This document shows, in pieces, positions 8,071-16,497 of a stretch of DNA of 62,118 bases. Location of the stretch: positions 1 to 62,118 of the forward strand of contig JAFTUV010000021.1 in the NCBI GenBank assembly GCA_017466065.1, read 5' to 3'. Numbering within the stretch: position 1 is the first letter of the stretch; the number at the start of each line of letters is the position of its first letter. Both the position numbers and the translations under genes were made by a program. Source of the stretch: Bacteroidaceae bacterium. Its GTDB lineage: Bacteria; Bacteroidota; Bacteroidia; Bacteroidales; Bacteroidaceae. The notes beneath the pieces are model-generated. The model was given only the letters and a program-made list of their open reading frames with translations, searched no databases and was not told the origin of the DNA.

Positions 8071-8880
8071 TTATTTAAGAATATCTTTCAGTTCATCATA
8101 TTTAAAACCAATGCGGCTGTTGCCACAAGAGTAGGGCGCAATCTCATATTCATTATAGATGAAAAATATGCTGTCCTTCTCCATTGCAAAATTATTGGTA
8201 ACGAACATTTCGTTAATGGAATAACCCATCTCTTTCAGCCCCTGCACCGATGCTGCTTTATGTTGCTGCGTAAGGCGGGTAGTGAGCCTCTCTGTGAGCA
8301 GGCTGTCGCACCCCGCAGTGAAAATATCTTGAAGCGTAATTTCTTTGCCGCTTGTTGCGTCGAAATTTACCGCGCTTATTATGTGATAGGGGTGTGCTCC
8401 TCCCTCGTAAACCTCGTTGTTTACCGTGTAGCAAACAATGTTCCCGGGCCCTTGCACAGCCTCACTGTCGAGCATATAATATGCCTTGAACCACGGTGCG
8501 TCGGGGTTAATGTCTTTCTCGTTTATATAGCTGTTGCGCAACGTGTAATAATTCTCGGTGAGTGATTTTAGCACCGATTCTAATGTAGATTGCAGATTGC
8601 TGCCCTCTCGCCCGAATGCAGCGTATGCAATGCAGTTGCTAATATCGGCATTCAAATTCTCGTCGGTTGTTTTTGGAGCAAGCAAAGTAATATCCACATT
8701 CAGCGTGGGAGAGTTCTTGTCGATGGAGTCGAGCGGGAAACTTTCCTTTATTCTCAATGTGTCGAAAATAATTATATTCCCATTATTGCTCTCTTTGCCG
8801 GCACTCTTCTCTCCTTGCACATTCTTGCAACCGCTTATTATTGCAAGCACCGACAACAGCATAATTATATACCTTTTCAT
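8071..8880 (-). CDS. Lipoprotein with DUF3298-type domain
   Basis: This 269-residue protein has a lipoprotein signal with a lipobox around ISGC (Cys18). Its C-terminal half fits the DUF3298/RsiV-like fold: EGGAHPYHIISAVNFDATSGKEITLQDIF is the characteristic GGAHP...TG..I.L.DLF signature, preceded by a DUF4163-like region (TENYYTLRNSY). It is therefore a periplasmic or outer-membrane lipoprotein. Related domains occur in anti-sigma factors and deacetylases, but no catalytic residues can be assigned here. It is the first gene of the operon that continues into rsmG 3 bases later. Confidence 0.75.
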   Translation of the reverse strand: MKRYIIMLLSVLAIISGCKNVQGEKSAGKESNNGNIIIFDTLRIKESFPLDSIDKNSPTLNVDITLLAPKTTDENLNADISNCIAYAAFGREGSNLQSTLESVLKSLTENYYTLRNSYINEKDINPDAPWFKAYYMLDSEAVQGPGNIVCYTVNNEVYEGGAHPYHIISAVNFDATSGKEITLQDIFTAGCDSLLTERLTTRLTQQHKAASVQGLKEMGYSINEMFVTNNFAMEKDSIFFIYNEYEIAPYSCGNSRIGFKYDELKDILK

Positions 8881-9084
8881 ACTTTATTGTTTTTTTCAAA
8901 AAAAGTGAAAATCTCCGGGAAAAAATCCTTTTGAAAGTGTTATTAGTATAACCGTACACTCAAAAGAGATTGTTTCAACAAGCGAAGGTAACAATTTTGT
9001 CTTGAAACACCTAATAAAGGTATTTTGATTTTTAACTATTTGTAAAAATAGGCAACAAAAGTTGATTTTTGATAATTGAGTAAC

Positions 9085-9092
9085 TATCTTCG
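9085..9092 (+). promoter_or_regulatory. Bacteroidota -7 promoter box
   Basis: TATCTTCG followed by C lies 63 bases before the YtxH-like gene, with a TTG about 20 bases further upstream. It is the likely promoter of the 9156-9963 set. The rest of the 8881-9155 gap shows only AT-rich sequence with a short GTTTCAA/TTGAAAC inverted repeat near 8971-9007. Confidence 0.55.
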
Positions 9093-9155
9093 CACCGGTG
9101 AAACAATGTTTCCGGCGAGTTTCGGCATTTTATTAATGTTTTAATATTTTGTATT

Positions 9156-9371
9156 ATGAAACTGGGATATTGTTTTACGGCTTTTGCAGCCGGAATGTTG
9201 TTCGGAGGCATAATGGTGGCCTTGTTCGTTCCAAAATGCGGTAAAGAATTGCGCAGTGGAATTAAACGCAGGCTCGATGAAGCAAAAGAGCGTGTCGCCG
9301 GGGATTGTTGCCCCTTCAAAGGCGATGCAGATGCGGCAAAAGAGGATGTCGTCATTTCCATAGAGGAGTAG
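9156..9371 (+). CDS. YtxH-like small membrane protein
   Basis: This 71-residue protein has one N-terminal membrane segment (GYCFTAFAAGMLFGGIMVALF) followed by PKCGKELRSGIKRRLDEAKERV, the pattern of YtxH/gas-vesicle-type stress proteins in which a glycine-rich helix is followed by a basic amphipathic tail. It is the first of three overlapping or nearly touching genes; the holin-like gene begins 3 bases later. The trio is common as chromosomal genes in Bacteroidales and probably concerns envelope stress. Confidence 0.7.
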   Translation: MKLGYCFTAFAAGMLFGGIMVALFVPKCGKELRSGIKRRLDEAKERVAGDCCPFKGDADAAKEDVVISIEE

Positions 9372-9374
9372 TGT

Positions 9375-9737
9375 ATGAACCTTAAAAAAGACTTTGACAC
9401 CCTTCTGCGCGATGCGCAGAAATCCTTGAATGTAGAGATTGACGGAGCGAAACTCTCGCTTGTGGAGGGCCTCTCGCTCTTCTTTACCGATGTTTTTTCG
9501 GGGCTGCTTGTTGCTGCATTCTCGCTGCTTGCCCTGCTCGCAATATTGGCGGCAGCCGTGGTGGCAGCAGCCTCGGTAGTGGGATATGTCTTTTCGCTTC
9601 TCATAGTTGCATCGTTGCTGCTTGTAGCGGCTCTGTTATTGCACCTGTTGCGTAGCCGGTTATTTGCCAATATGCTTGTTGCGCGTTTTTGCAGAATGTT
9701 TTTCAAAGATAAGGAGTGCGGCGATGAAACAGATTGA
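9375..9737 (+). CDS. Phage-holin-family (DUF1469-like) membrane protein
   Basis: This 120-residue protein has an amphipathic N-terminal helix (about residues 1-35) and two adjacent alanine/leucine-rich membrane segments (about 42-70 and 72-95), the layout of the holin-X/DUF1469 family. Despite the family name there are no phage genes around it; homologues in Bacteroidales usually sit, as here, between a YtxH gene and a third small gene. The end overlaps the next gene by 14 bases. Confidence 0.75.
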   Translation: MNLKKDFDTLLRDAQKSLNVEIDGAKLSLVEGLSLFFTDVFSGLLVAAFSLLALLAILAAAVVAAASVVGYVFSLLIVASLLLVAALLLHLLRSRLFANMLVARFCRMFFKDKECGDETD

Positions 9738-9963
9738 CTATTCACGCATAAGAACAATGGAACAGCTGCGCTTGGCACGTTTGCACAACAAAGTGCTGAG
9801 CAGTGAAGTGAGATTGACTCTTTTTAAGGATGCTCTTTTGCTCTGTCGCTCATTCTCTATAACCGGAATTTTAGATATTGGAAATATCTTTGTGCGCGAC
9901 GGCAGTTGCTTTAAGCGCATTTGCCGTTGGGGTACAATCCTTTTATGGAAACTGCGGCGGTGA
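9724..9963 (+). CDS. Hypothetical 79-residue protein of the YtxH-holin set
   Basis: The frame opens at the ATG at 9724, inside the end of the holin-like gene, giving 79 residues: an arginine-rich amphipathic helix (MEQLRLARLHNKVLSSEVRL) and a short hydrophobic-basic tail. This N-terminal pattern is the usual third member of the YtxH/holin trio. A longer in-frame start at 9664 would overlap the upstream gene heavily and is not preferred. Function is unknown; the 14-base overlap implies translational coupling. Confidence 0.6.
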   Translation: MKQIDYSRIRTMEQLRLARLHNKVLSSEVRLTLFKDALLLCRSFSITGILDIGNIFVRDGSCFKRICRWGTILLWKLRR

Positions 9964-9993
9964 CTATTATTATAACAGACACAAACACACATT

Positions 9994-11328
9994 ATGATGA
10001 CAATACTAATCTGCTCGGCAACAGCATTGTTTGCCGTGATGTTTGCGATAGTGCTTGCAATGTATGTAGCAAAATCCCGTCGCAATATTCTGCTCGAAAA
10101 AGAGAATGCAATGTTTGCCGTGCAACTGCAAGCAACGCAAGAGCGTGCCGCCAAAGCCGAAGCAAGCGTTGCCGAACAGCAGCGTCTGCGCGAAGAACAG
10201 TATGCCCACATAGCAGGGCTGGAAAGTGAGAACCGTGCCCTCGGCGAGAGGCTCGATGCACAGAAAGAACAGTTCAAGGCCACGCTCGAACAGATGCGCC
10301 TCGAATTCAAGACTATGGCAACGGAGGCACTCGAAAAGAACAGCGAGAATTTCGGTCGGCAGTCGCAGGAGCGTCTTTCGGCAATGCTGCAACCCTTTAA
10401 CATCGACCTTAAATCCTTCCGCGAAAAGGTGGAGCATTTTTACAGCGAAGAGAGCAAGCAACGCTTCTCGCTCGAACAGAATATAAACACCCTCATAGAG
10501 GCCAACAACCGCATAAGCCGCGACGCCATAAACCTCACCAATGCCATTGCCGGCACAAGCAACAATAAATTCCAAGGCGATTGGGGAGAAACAATCCTTG
10601 AACAGATCCTCGAAAATTCGGGACTCATAGAGAATGAACAGTGGGAGCGTCAGGCAACACTGCGCGACGACGACGGCAACATACTGCATCACGATGAAAC
10701 CAATCAGGGAATGAAGCCCGACATTATAATTCACTTCCCCGGCAAACGCGACATAATAATAGACTCCAAAGTATCGCTCAAAGCCTATATGAACTATCTT
10801 GCTGCCGAGGACGAAGCGACCCGCACCCTTGCACTTAAAGAGCACCTGTTGAGCATACGCCGTCACATAGATAACCTTGCCACAAAATCATACGCAAAAT
10901 ACAATGTAAATTCTCTCGACTATGTGATGCTCTTTGTCCCCAACGAACCATCCTACTTCCTTGCAATGGAGGCCGACAACAGCCTGTGGAACTACGCCTA
11001 CAAACGCGGCATAGTGCTCATTTCTGCCTCTAACCTCATATCCACGCTCTTTGTCGTAAACTCATTGTGGACACGCGAACGCCAGCAACGCGACGTGCAG
11101 AAAATAGTCGACACAGCCAATGCCGTGTATGAAAAAGTAGTGCTTTTTACTGAAAACTTCTCCAAGATTGAGGGTGCGCTCGAAAAAGCACAGGGGGCCT
11201 ATCGCGATGCTTATAAACAGCTCGTAAAAGGCAAGGGTAACATCACTCGCCGCCTCAACGACATAAAGGAACAGGGACTCATAGTGAGCAACAAAAAGAT
11301 TTCCGATAAGTATCTTCCCGAGGAGTAA
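9994..11328 (+). CDS. rmuC: DNA recombination protein RmuC
   Basis: RmuC limits recombination at inverted repeats and carries a predicted PD-(D/E)xK nuclease fold. The 444-residue protein has an N-terminal membrane segment (about residues 4-23), a long coiled coil (about 30-115) and the RmuC domain, with GDWGETILEQILENSGL, KPDIIIHFPGKRDIIIDSKVSLKAY (the D...DSK nuclease-type core) and YVMLFVPNEPSYF. It starts 30 bases after the 79-residue gene. A gene-free repeat region follows. Confidence 0.92.
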   Translation: MMTILICSATALFAVMFAIVLAMYVAKSRRNILLEKENAMFAVQLQATQERAAKAEASVAEQQRLREEQYAHIAGLESENRALGERLDAQKEQFKATLEQMRLEFKTMATEALEKNSENFGRQSQERLSAMLQPFNIDLKSFREKVEHFYSEESKQRFSLEQNINTLIEANNRISRDAINLTNAIAGTSNNKFQGDWGETILEQILENSGLIENEQWERQATLRDDDGNILHHDETNQGMKPDIIIHFPGKRDIIIDSKVSLKAYMNYLAAEDEATRTLALKEHLLSIRRHIDNLATKSYAKYNVNSLDYVMLFVPNEPSYFLAMEADNSLWNYAYKRGIVLISASNLISTLFVVNSLWTRERQQRDVQKIVDTANAVYEKVVLFTENFSKIEGALEKAQGAYRDAYKQLVKGKGNITRRLNDIKEQGLIVSNKKISDKYLPEE

Positions 11329-11475
11329 ATTTAAAGAGACTCACATTTCGAACTGTTTTTTTGCTCACTTGCAAAGTCTTAGGGAGCAAACTCCCACTTT
11401 TTCGGTGTCGCTACCGGCAGTTCTCTTAATTATGTAAGAACTTTATTGTACTTTCTTCGAAAAAAGTATAAAAGA

Positions 11476-11630
11476 AGGTAATTATATATAATTTTACACC
11501 AATAGAAAAACTGATAAGAAACTGTCATTTCGAACAAATGTGAGAAATCTCAACAATGCTGATATCCAGTTTTCTCGTCGCTCCGCTCCATCGAAATGAC
11601 AAACAAGTGTAACATTGTATATAATCACCT
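11476..11630. repeat. MITE-like palindromic element, copy 1
   Basis: This 155-base element begins AGGTAATTATATATAA and ends ATTGTATATAATCACCT; the two ends are inverted repeats over about 24 bases with roughly three mismatches. A nested inverted pair TGTCATTTCGA / TCGAAATGACA lies inside, around a core CTCGTCGCTCCGCTC. AAAAGA occurs immediately outside both ends (11470-11475 and 11631-11636) and could be a target duplication, although the sequence is low in complexity. No coding capacity. Confidence 0.6.
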
Positions 11631-11727
11631 AAAAGAAAAAGATTAAACAGATTGAGAGAATAGCCGACAATAACATCGAGGATTTTAGAGTAAAACTTAT
11701 TTTTGACTGATTAGACTTTATTGCGTA

Positions 11728-11751
11728 GCCCCCAACTTTTGCAGGTGAGCC
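11728..11751. mobile_element. Solo IS end (relic of an ISAon1-type element)
   Basis: The motif CAACTTTTGCAGGTGAGCC, preceded by a C-run, is shared with the intact IS end near 431-455 in the same orientation over about 24 bases. No transposase lies on either side. It reads as the scar of a decayed or imprecisely lost element, inserted between two MITE-like copies. Confidence 0.55.
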
Positions 11752-11782
11752 TAAAATCGTTCTTTTCCTTCAACCTCCAAAT

Positions 11783-11983
11783 AAACTGCGGTGACCTAAA
11801 AATATATAGTAATTATATACAATTTACATTAACAGAAAAACTGACAAGAATCTCTCATCTCGAACGTATGTGAGAGGTCTTTCTTGAAACAACTTTTAGT
11901 TTTCTCGTCGCTCCGCTCCCACGAAATGACAAATAGGTGTAACATTGTATATAATCACCAAATAAAATAGGTCACCGCAGTTT
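11783..11983. repeat. MITE-like palindromic element, copy 2, with extra 15-bp inverted ends
   Basis: AAACTGCGGTGACCT (11783-11797) and AGGTCACCGCAGTTT (11969-11983) are perfect 15-bp inverted repeats. They enclose an inner copy (11808-11960) of the element at 11476-11630, sharing its AT-rich inverted ends and the core CTCGTCGCTCCGCTC. The extra outer ends are absent from copy 1, so either copy 1 is truncated or one element landed inside another. Confidence 0.6.
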
Positions 11984-12001
11984 AAAAAAATGTATGAATA
12001 T

Positions 12002-13384
12002 TTACAGAATCTTCTTCACCAAGCTCCACATATTGTAGGGCATATATCTGAAAGGAAGGTCTATCAGGGTAGTTGTGCTCACCACTGCACGCAAATGCGA
12101 GAAAGCCTCGAAACTGCGTCTGCCGTGATAATTTCCCATTCCCGAATTACCCACGCCGCCAAAAGGCAGATTGTCGTTGGCAATGTGCATAATAGTGTCG
12201 TTTATGCAAGCCCCGCCCGACGAAGTTCTGCGCAATACCTCTTTCCCATCCTCGCTCTTGCCGAAATAATACAATGCAAGAGGTTTCTCGCGACGGTTTA
12301 TGAAGTTAATGGCCGCTCCTCGGTCGGTGAACTCAATCATCGGCAACACAGGGCCGAAAATCTCCTCCTGCATCACCGGCGATTCGGGGTTTACATCGTC
12401 GAGCAATGTAGGTTCGATGTAACGCTCAGCGGCATTACATTTGCCGCCGAATACAATGCGTCCGTCCTTCAAATAACTGCTCACGCGCTCAAACGCCTTC
12501 TCGCTCACCATTCTCACATAGTGCCTGCTCTTCTCAATATCCTCGCCGTGCAGCTTTTTAATCTCCCTGCCAAATGCTTTTACGAATTTCTCCTTCTGCG
12601 AGGAGTGTATGAGCAGATAATCGGGAGCAATGCAGGTCTGCCCGGCATTCAAGGTCTTTCCCCACGCTATGCGGCGTGCAGCAATGGCAATGTCGGCCTT
12701 TTCGTCCACAATGCAGGGGCTCTTTCCGCCAAGTTCCAGAATTGTGGGGGTGAGTGTCTTTGCAGCCTCCTGCATAACAATCTTGCCAAGTGCCGGGCTG
12801 CCGGTAAAGAATATAATGTCGAAACGCTCTTGCAACAGTGCCTTGTTGGCCTCGCGGTTGCCTTGCACCACGGCAATGTAACGCTCTTCGAAGGTCGCTT
12901 TTATCATCTTCTCTATGGTTAGCGACACGTTCGGTACCTGTGGCGAAGGCTTTAAAATAGCGGTACATCCGGCCGAAATTGCACCCACCAAAGGGTTGAG
13001 CAACAGCTGAACGGGATAGTTCCACGGCGACATTATGAGTGCGTTGCCGAGCGGCTCATACATAGTGCGACTGCGCGATGGCATCATTTTTATGGGAGTG
13101 GTGGCACAACGGCTCTTCATCCACCCTTTCAGGCAGGCAATGTGGTGCTTTACTTCGCTTTTGACAATGCTCGTTTCGGTCATCACAGCCTCTTGCTCCG
13201 ATTTATGCAGGTCTGTCCACAAAGCCTCGCACAAATCCTTCTCCCAAGTTTTCAGAGCCTTCTGCAATTTTTTTAGTTGCTCTTTTCTGAATTTGTATTC
13301 CAGCGTCGCGCCGGTTGCAAAATATTCGCGTTGCGCCTTTACTATTGCCTTGATAACGCTGCTTTCTGTATTTGTAATGCTCAT
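12002..13384 (-). CDS. NAD(P)-dependent aldehyde dehydrogenase (class 3-like)
   Basis: This 460-residue enzyme oxidises aldehydes to acids. The active site is complete: N122 in SPWNYP, E217 in LELGGKSP and C251 in NAGQTC, with FFTGSPALGK as the cofactor loop. The short length and the hydrophobic C-terminus (LPFRYMPYNMWSLVKKIL) match the membrane-associated fatty-aldehyde (class 3/ALDH3) branch. It lies 12 bases after the SDR gene on the same strand, so the two probably act together on an alcohol or aldehyde; a long-chain substrate is inferred from the ALDH3-like tail. Confidence 0.88.
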   Translation of the reverse strand: MSITNTESSVIKAIVKAQREYFATGATLEYKFRKEQLKKLQKALKTWEKDLCEALWTDLHKSEQEAVMTETSIVKSEVKHHIACLKGWMKSRCATTPIKMMPSRSRTMYEPLGNALIMSPWNYPVQLLLNPLVGAISAGCTAILKPSPQVPNVSLTIEKMIKATFEERYIAVVQGNREANKALLQERFDIIFFTGSPALGKIVMQEAAKTLTPTILELGGKSPCIVDEKADIAIAARRIAWGKTLNAGQTCIAPDYLLIHSSQKEKFVKAFGREIKKLHGEDIEKSRHYVRMVSEKAFERVSSYLKDGRIVFGGKCNAAERYIEPTLLDDVNPESPVMQEEIFGPVLPMIEFTDRGAAINFINRREKPLALYYFGKSEDGKEVLRRTSSGGACINDTIMHIANDNLPFGGVGNSGMGNYHGRRSFEAFSHLRAVVSTTTLIDLPFRYMPYNMWSLVKKIL

Positions 13385-13396
13385 ATATCAGATATA

Positions 13397-14209
13397 TTAC
13401 TTTTTGCGTCCTGTGAAATTGTCCATTGCGTGGAATATTCCCACCACCTCGCCAAAGATATAATCGAAAATTGTAGTAGGCAACAATGCTTGGCAGAAAC
13501 GTATGAAGTGGAACCCGAAAGGAATGCCTTTGAAATTCCTGTTACCCTCGATGGCGTTCATAATTTTGCGCGAAGTGGGCTCGGGTTTAAGAATGGGGAA
13601 TATGCGCGACTTTACACCGTCGAACATTCCTGTATTTATAAAATAAGGTGCAATGGTGGTGAAACGCACCTTGCTCTTCATCTGTTTCAGCTCTATGCGC
13701 ACCGAATCGCTCCATCCGATAACCCCCCATTTGCTTGCTGCATAGACAGCCATTCTGGGGTTCGACAGCATACCCGCAGCCGATGCAATGTTGCATATAT
13801 GTCCTTTGTTGCGCTTAATCATTCCGGGAAGGAATTGATTGGCGATTATCATAGGGGCAACGGTGTTTATTGAAATTGTACGCTCAATGTCGCTCGTGCT
13901 TTGCTTGTCGAAGGTGTTGTTGTTGGCGACAATGCCGGCGTTGTTTATGAGAATATCGACATTGCCACACTCCTTCCCGGTGAGCGATGCAACCTTCTCC
14001 ACCTGCTTGCTGTCCGACACATCTACCTTGTATCCCACAACACGGCCAAGGTTCTTGTACTCCTCCTTCACTGCATTTATGCTTGCTTCGTTAATGTCCC
14101 AAATAACAAGACAGCGTGCACCACGTTCAAGAGCTATGCGGCCCATAATCTTTCCAATACCCGATGCGCCACCCGTTACAAGCACGCAACAATCTTTTAT
14201 CTTTGTCAT
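13397..14209 (-). CDS. SDR-family NAD(P)-dependent oxidoreductase
   Basis: This 270-residue short-chain dehydrogenase has the cofactor motif TGGASGIG (12-19), NNAG (89-92), and the catalytic S143, Y156 and K160 in the YxxxK pattern. The hydrophobic C-terminus (LLPTTIFDYIFGEVVGIFHAMDNF) suggests a lipid-like substrate or membrane contact, as in 17-beta-HSD11/RDH-like SDRs. The ATG at 14209 is chosen because it fits the family start MTKIKDCCVLVTGG and lies about 35 bases after the -7 box; an upstream in-frame start would include 47 unrelated residues. Confidence 0.85.
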   Translation of the reverse strand: MTKIKDCCVLVTGGASGIGKIMGRIALERGARCLVIWDINEASINAVKEEYKNLGRVVGYKVDVSDSKQVEKVASLTGKECGNVDILINNAGIVANNNTFDKQSTSDIERTISINTVAPMIIANQFLPGMIKRNKGHICNIASAAGMLSNPRMAVYAASKWGVIGWSDSVRIELKQMKSKVRFTTIAPYFINTGMFDGVKSRIFPILKPEPTSRKIMNAIEGNRNFKGIPFGFHFIRFCQALLPTTIFDYIFGEVVGIFHAMDNFTGRKK

Positions 14210-14533
14210 AATACTTTTTATCTGTTTTATCCTTTTTGGTCGGCAAAGGTAGTGCAAAATGAAAATAGTTTGCTTTTCATTTTCTGCACATTTTATCCCT
14301 TTTTGTGCAAAATTTGTTAATTTGGTTAATTCTGTCCACGGCTTGTACATTTTTTACAAATGTTTTTTGCCCTGTTATTGCTCATAAGCCTGTGAGGGTA
14401 ACAACTTTCTGCGATTATTTGTTTAAAAAAGTTACATTTTATAAATGTTTTATGAAAATATATTGTAGTTTTGCCGTCAGCTATAAATTAAAAAAGAACT
14501 AACACCCAAATGGGGTAAATTTAAAAAAGACTT
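14210..14533. promoter_or_regulatory. Divergent promoter region (SDR operon / paaK)
   Basis: A minus-strand -7 box TACCTTTG (14244-14251) serves the SDR-aldehyde dehydrogenase pair, and a plus-strand box TAGTTTTG (14466-14473) lies 60 bases before paaK. The AT-rich sequence between them shows no gene or strong hairpin. Confidence 0.55.
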
Positions 14534-15841
14534 ATGACAAAGTATTGGAACAAAGAAGCCGAATGTATGGGGCGCGAAGAGATGCGCCGCTTGCAGAGTG
14601 AGAGGCTTGTGAAGATGGTGAAACACGTTTACGAGGATTCTACCTATTATCGCAAGCGTATGGATGAGTGTGGGGTTAAGCCCGAGGATATACGCAGTAT
14701 CGACGACATTACAAAGTTGCCGTTTACAACCAAACAGGACCTGCGCGACAACTATCCCTTTAACCTCTTTTGCGTTCCAATGGAAAAGATAGTGCGTCTG
14801 CACGCCTCGTCGGGTACCACGGGAAAGCCCATTGTTGCCGGCTACACCCGCGAAGACCTTGAAATGTGGAGCGAGGTAACGGCCCGCTCGCTTATGGCAG
14901 CCGGCGTAACCAGCGAGGATATAATGCAGGTGTCCTATGGCTACGGCCTGTTCACCGGAGGATTGGGCGCACACGATGGTGGAACACTCATCGGCGCATC
15001 TATTGTTCCCACCGGCAGCGGCAACACCGAGAAACAGATAACACTTATGCACGACTTTGGCAGCACAGTGCTTGCCTGCACCCCCTCATACGCTCTTTAT
15101 CTTGCCGAAACAATAGCCAAGAGCGGCCTCAATATCAACGACTTTAAATTGCGCGTGGGAGTATTCGGTGCCGAGCCTTGGACCAACAGTATGCGTGCCG
15201 AAATTGAGGAAAAACTGCACATAAAAGCCTACGACATATACGGCCTCACCGAAATGTGCGGTCCCGGCGTAGGCTGCGAGTGCGAGTGCCAGAATGGAAC
15301 ACACCTTTGGGAAGACCACTTCTATCCCGAAATTATCGACCCCGTAACCTTGCAACCCGTAGCTCCCGGCGAGAAGGGCGAGCTTGTCTTCACCAACCTT
15401 ACAAAATGGGGAATGCCGATGATACGTTACCGCACACGCGACCTCACCTCACTCATCTACGAAAAGTGCGAATGCGGCCGCACCGCAGTGCGTATGAACA
15501 AGATACTCGGCCGCAGCGACGATATGCTCATCATACGCGGCGTAAACGTGTTCCCCTCGACAGTGGAGTCTATTATTCTGGAATTCCCCGAGTGCGAGCC
15601 TTACTACTTTATTGAAGTTGACCGCGTGAACAATGTCGATACATTCGACATTCTCGTGGAGGTGCACCCCGAGTATTACACCGACAAGGTGAACGAGCTT
15701 GTCGACCTTAAAAAACGCATCACCGCACGTTGTCAGAGTGTGATAGGCATCAAACCCAATGTGAAGATTGTGGAGCCCAATACCATCGAGCGCAGTATGG
15801 GCAAGGCCAAGCGTGCCATCGACCACCGTAAATTTGAATAA
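14534..15841 (+). CDS. paaK: Phenylacetate-CoA ligase
   Basis: PaaK activates phenylacetate or related aryl acids to aryl-acetyl-CoA at the cost of ATP. The 435-residue enzyme has the AMP-binding loop HASSGTTGKP (90-99), the adenylate-fold motif YDIYGLTEMCGPG and a C-terminal ligase domain (ILGRSDDMLIIRGVNVFPS). A cysteine-rich segment (PGVGCECECQNG) typical of PaaK is present. With IorAB at 1459-3651 it can feed reductive carboxylation of imported aryl acids to aryl pyruvates, or recover energy from aryl pyruvate oxidation. The ACT protein follows 22 bases downstream. Confidence 0.94.
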   Translation: MTKYWNKEAECMGREEMRRLQSERLVKMVKHVYEDSTYYRKRMDECGVKPEDIRSIDDITKLPFTTKQDLRDNYPFNLFCVPMEKIVRLHASSGTTGKPIVAGYTREDLEMWSEVTARSLMAAGVTSEDIMQVSYGYGLFTGGLGAHDGGTLIGASIVPTGSGNTEKQITLMHDFGSTVLACTPSYALYLAETIAKSGLNINDFKLRVGVFGAEPWTNSMRAEIEEKLHIKAYDIYGLTEMCGPGVGCECECQNGTHLWEDHFYPEIIDPVTLQPVAPGEKGELVFTNLTKWGMPMIRYRTRDLTSLIYEKCECGRTAVRMNKILGRSDDMLIIRGVNVFPSTVESIILEFPECEPYYFIEVDRVNNVDTFDILVEVHPEYYTDKVNELVDLKKRITARCQSVIGIKPNVKIVEPNTIERSMGKAKRAIDHRKFE

Positions 15842-15863
15842 TAACCCCAAAAAACAGAGCAAT

Positions 15864-16289
15864 ATGTTTATAGAGCAATTATCAGTATTTTTGGAGAACC
15901 GTCTCGGACGTTTCACACAAATTGCAAAATTGTTTGGCGAGAACAATATAAATATGAAGGCCTTTACCGTGTCGGAAAATGCCGAGTTTGGCGTGCTGCA
16001 CATTATCGTGTCCGACCCGCAGAAGGCGTGCGAAGTGTTGCGTGCCAACAACTTTGCAGCATCAATCAATAAAGTAGTATGCCTGCAAACTCCCGATGTT
16101 CCCGGCGAGCTTGGCAAGGCATTGGAGATAATAAGCAACGCCGGCGTGTCGGTAGAATATATGTATGCCTACGCACAGGATACAATAGCCAATGTATTCA
16201 TCCGCCCCGACAATCTCGACCTTTGCGCCTCTTCGTTGAAGGCCGCCGGTTACCCCGATGTAACCCTCAACGACCTTAACAGCAAATAA
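15864..16289 (+). CDS. Double ACT-domain protein
   Basis: This 141-residue protein consists of two ACT modules: residues about 1-65 (FIEQLSVFLENRLGRFTQIAKLFGENNINM) and 68-141 (VVCLQTPDVPGELGKALEIISNAGVSVEYMYAY). The glycines and the RLGR/PGEL turns that bind amino acids are present. In Bacteroidales such proteins routinely follow paaK and are thought to sense aromatic amino acids. The start at 15864 gives the family-typical MFIEQLSVF; a longer frame would overlap paaK. Confidence 0.85.
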   Translation: MFIEQLSVFLENRLGRFTQIAKLFGENNINMKAFTVSENAEFGVLHIIVSDPQKACEVLRANNFAASINKVVCLQTPDVPGELGKALEIISNAGVSVEYMYAYAQDTIANVFIRPDNLDLCASSLKAAGYPDVTLNDLNSK

Positions 16290-16308
16290 CCCATCTTGGG
16301 GTATCTAT

Positions 16309-16356
16309 CCTAAATCCTCTCCTCGGTAATAATCGAGGCGGGGATTTAGGCTTTAA
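16309..16356 (+). terminator. Nested hairpin after the ACT gene
   Basis: CCTAAATCC (16309-16317) pairs with GGATTTAGG (16342-16350) and encloses a second stem CCTCG/CGAGG (16321-16325/16334-16338). It is followed by CTTTAATT, a weak T-tract. It probably ends the paaK transcript. Confidence 0.6.
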
Positions 16357-16467
16357 TTCATTGAGCCTATACACCTCCTTATACTTTTTTACCGCACCCC
16401 TCGCAATAAAAGCATCATTTATGCAATTTGAAAAGGAGGTTAATGATGATTTTTCGTAGAAAAATCT

Positions 16468-16475
16468 TAAATTCG
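16468..16475 (+). promoter_or_regulatory. Bacteroidota -7 promoter box
   Basis: TAAATTCG followed by C, 22 bases before the transporter start at 16498, is the likely promoter of the transporter-menG-menA operon. An inverted pair ACCTCCTT/AAGGAGGT (16372-16379/16432-16439) lies upstream. Confidence 0.5.
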
Positions 16476-16497
16476 CCCTCTAAAAGAAAATACATTT

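Larger units (their letters stand above)
11329..12001. other. Repeat-rich gene-free stretch
   Basis: This 673-base gap holds no credible gene. It contains two related palindromic elements (11476-11630 and 11783-11983) and an isolated copy of the ISAon1-type terminal motif (11728-11751) between them. The first 140 bases after rmuC show nothing recognisable. Confidence 0.7.

Noticed and set aside
9375..9737. Holin-family gene as evidence of a prophage
   Set aside because: No lysin, capsid, terminase or integrase lies nearby; the YtxH/holin set is a common chromosomal group in Bacteroidales.
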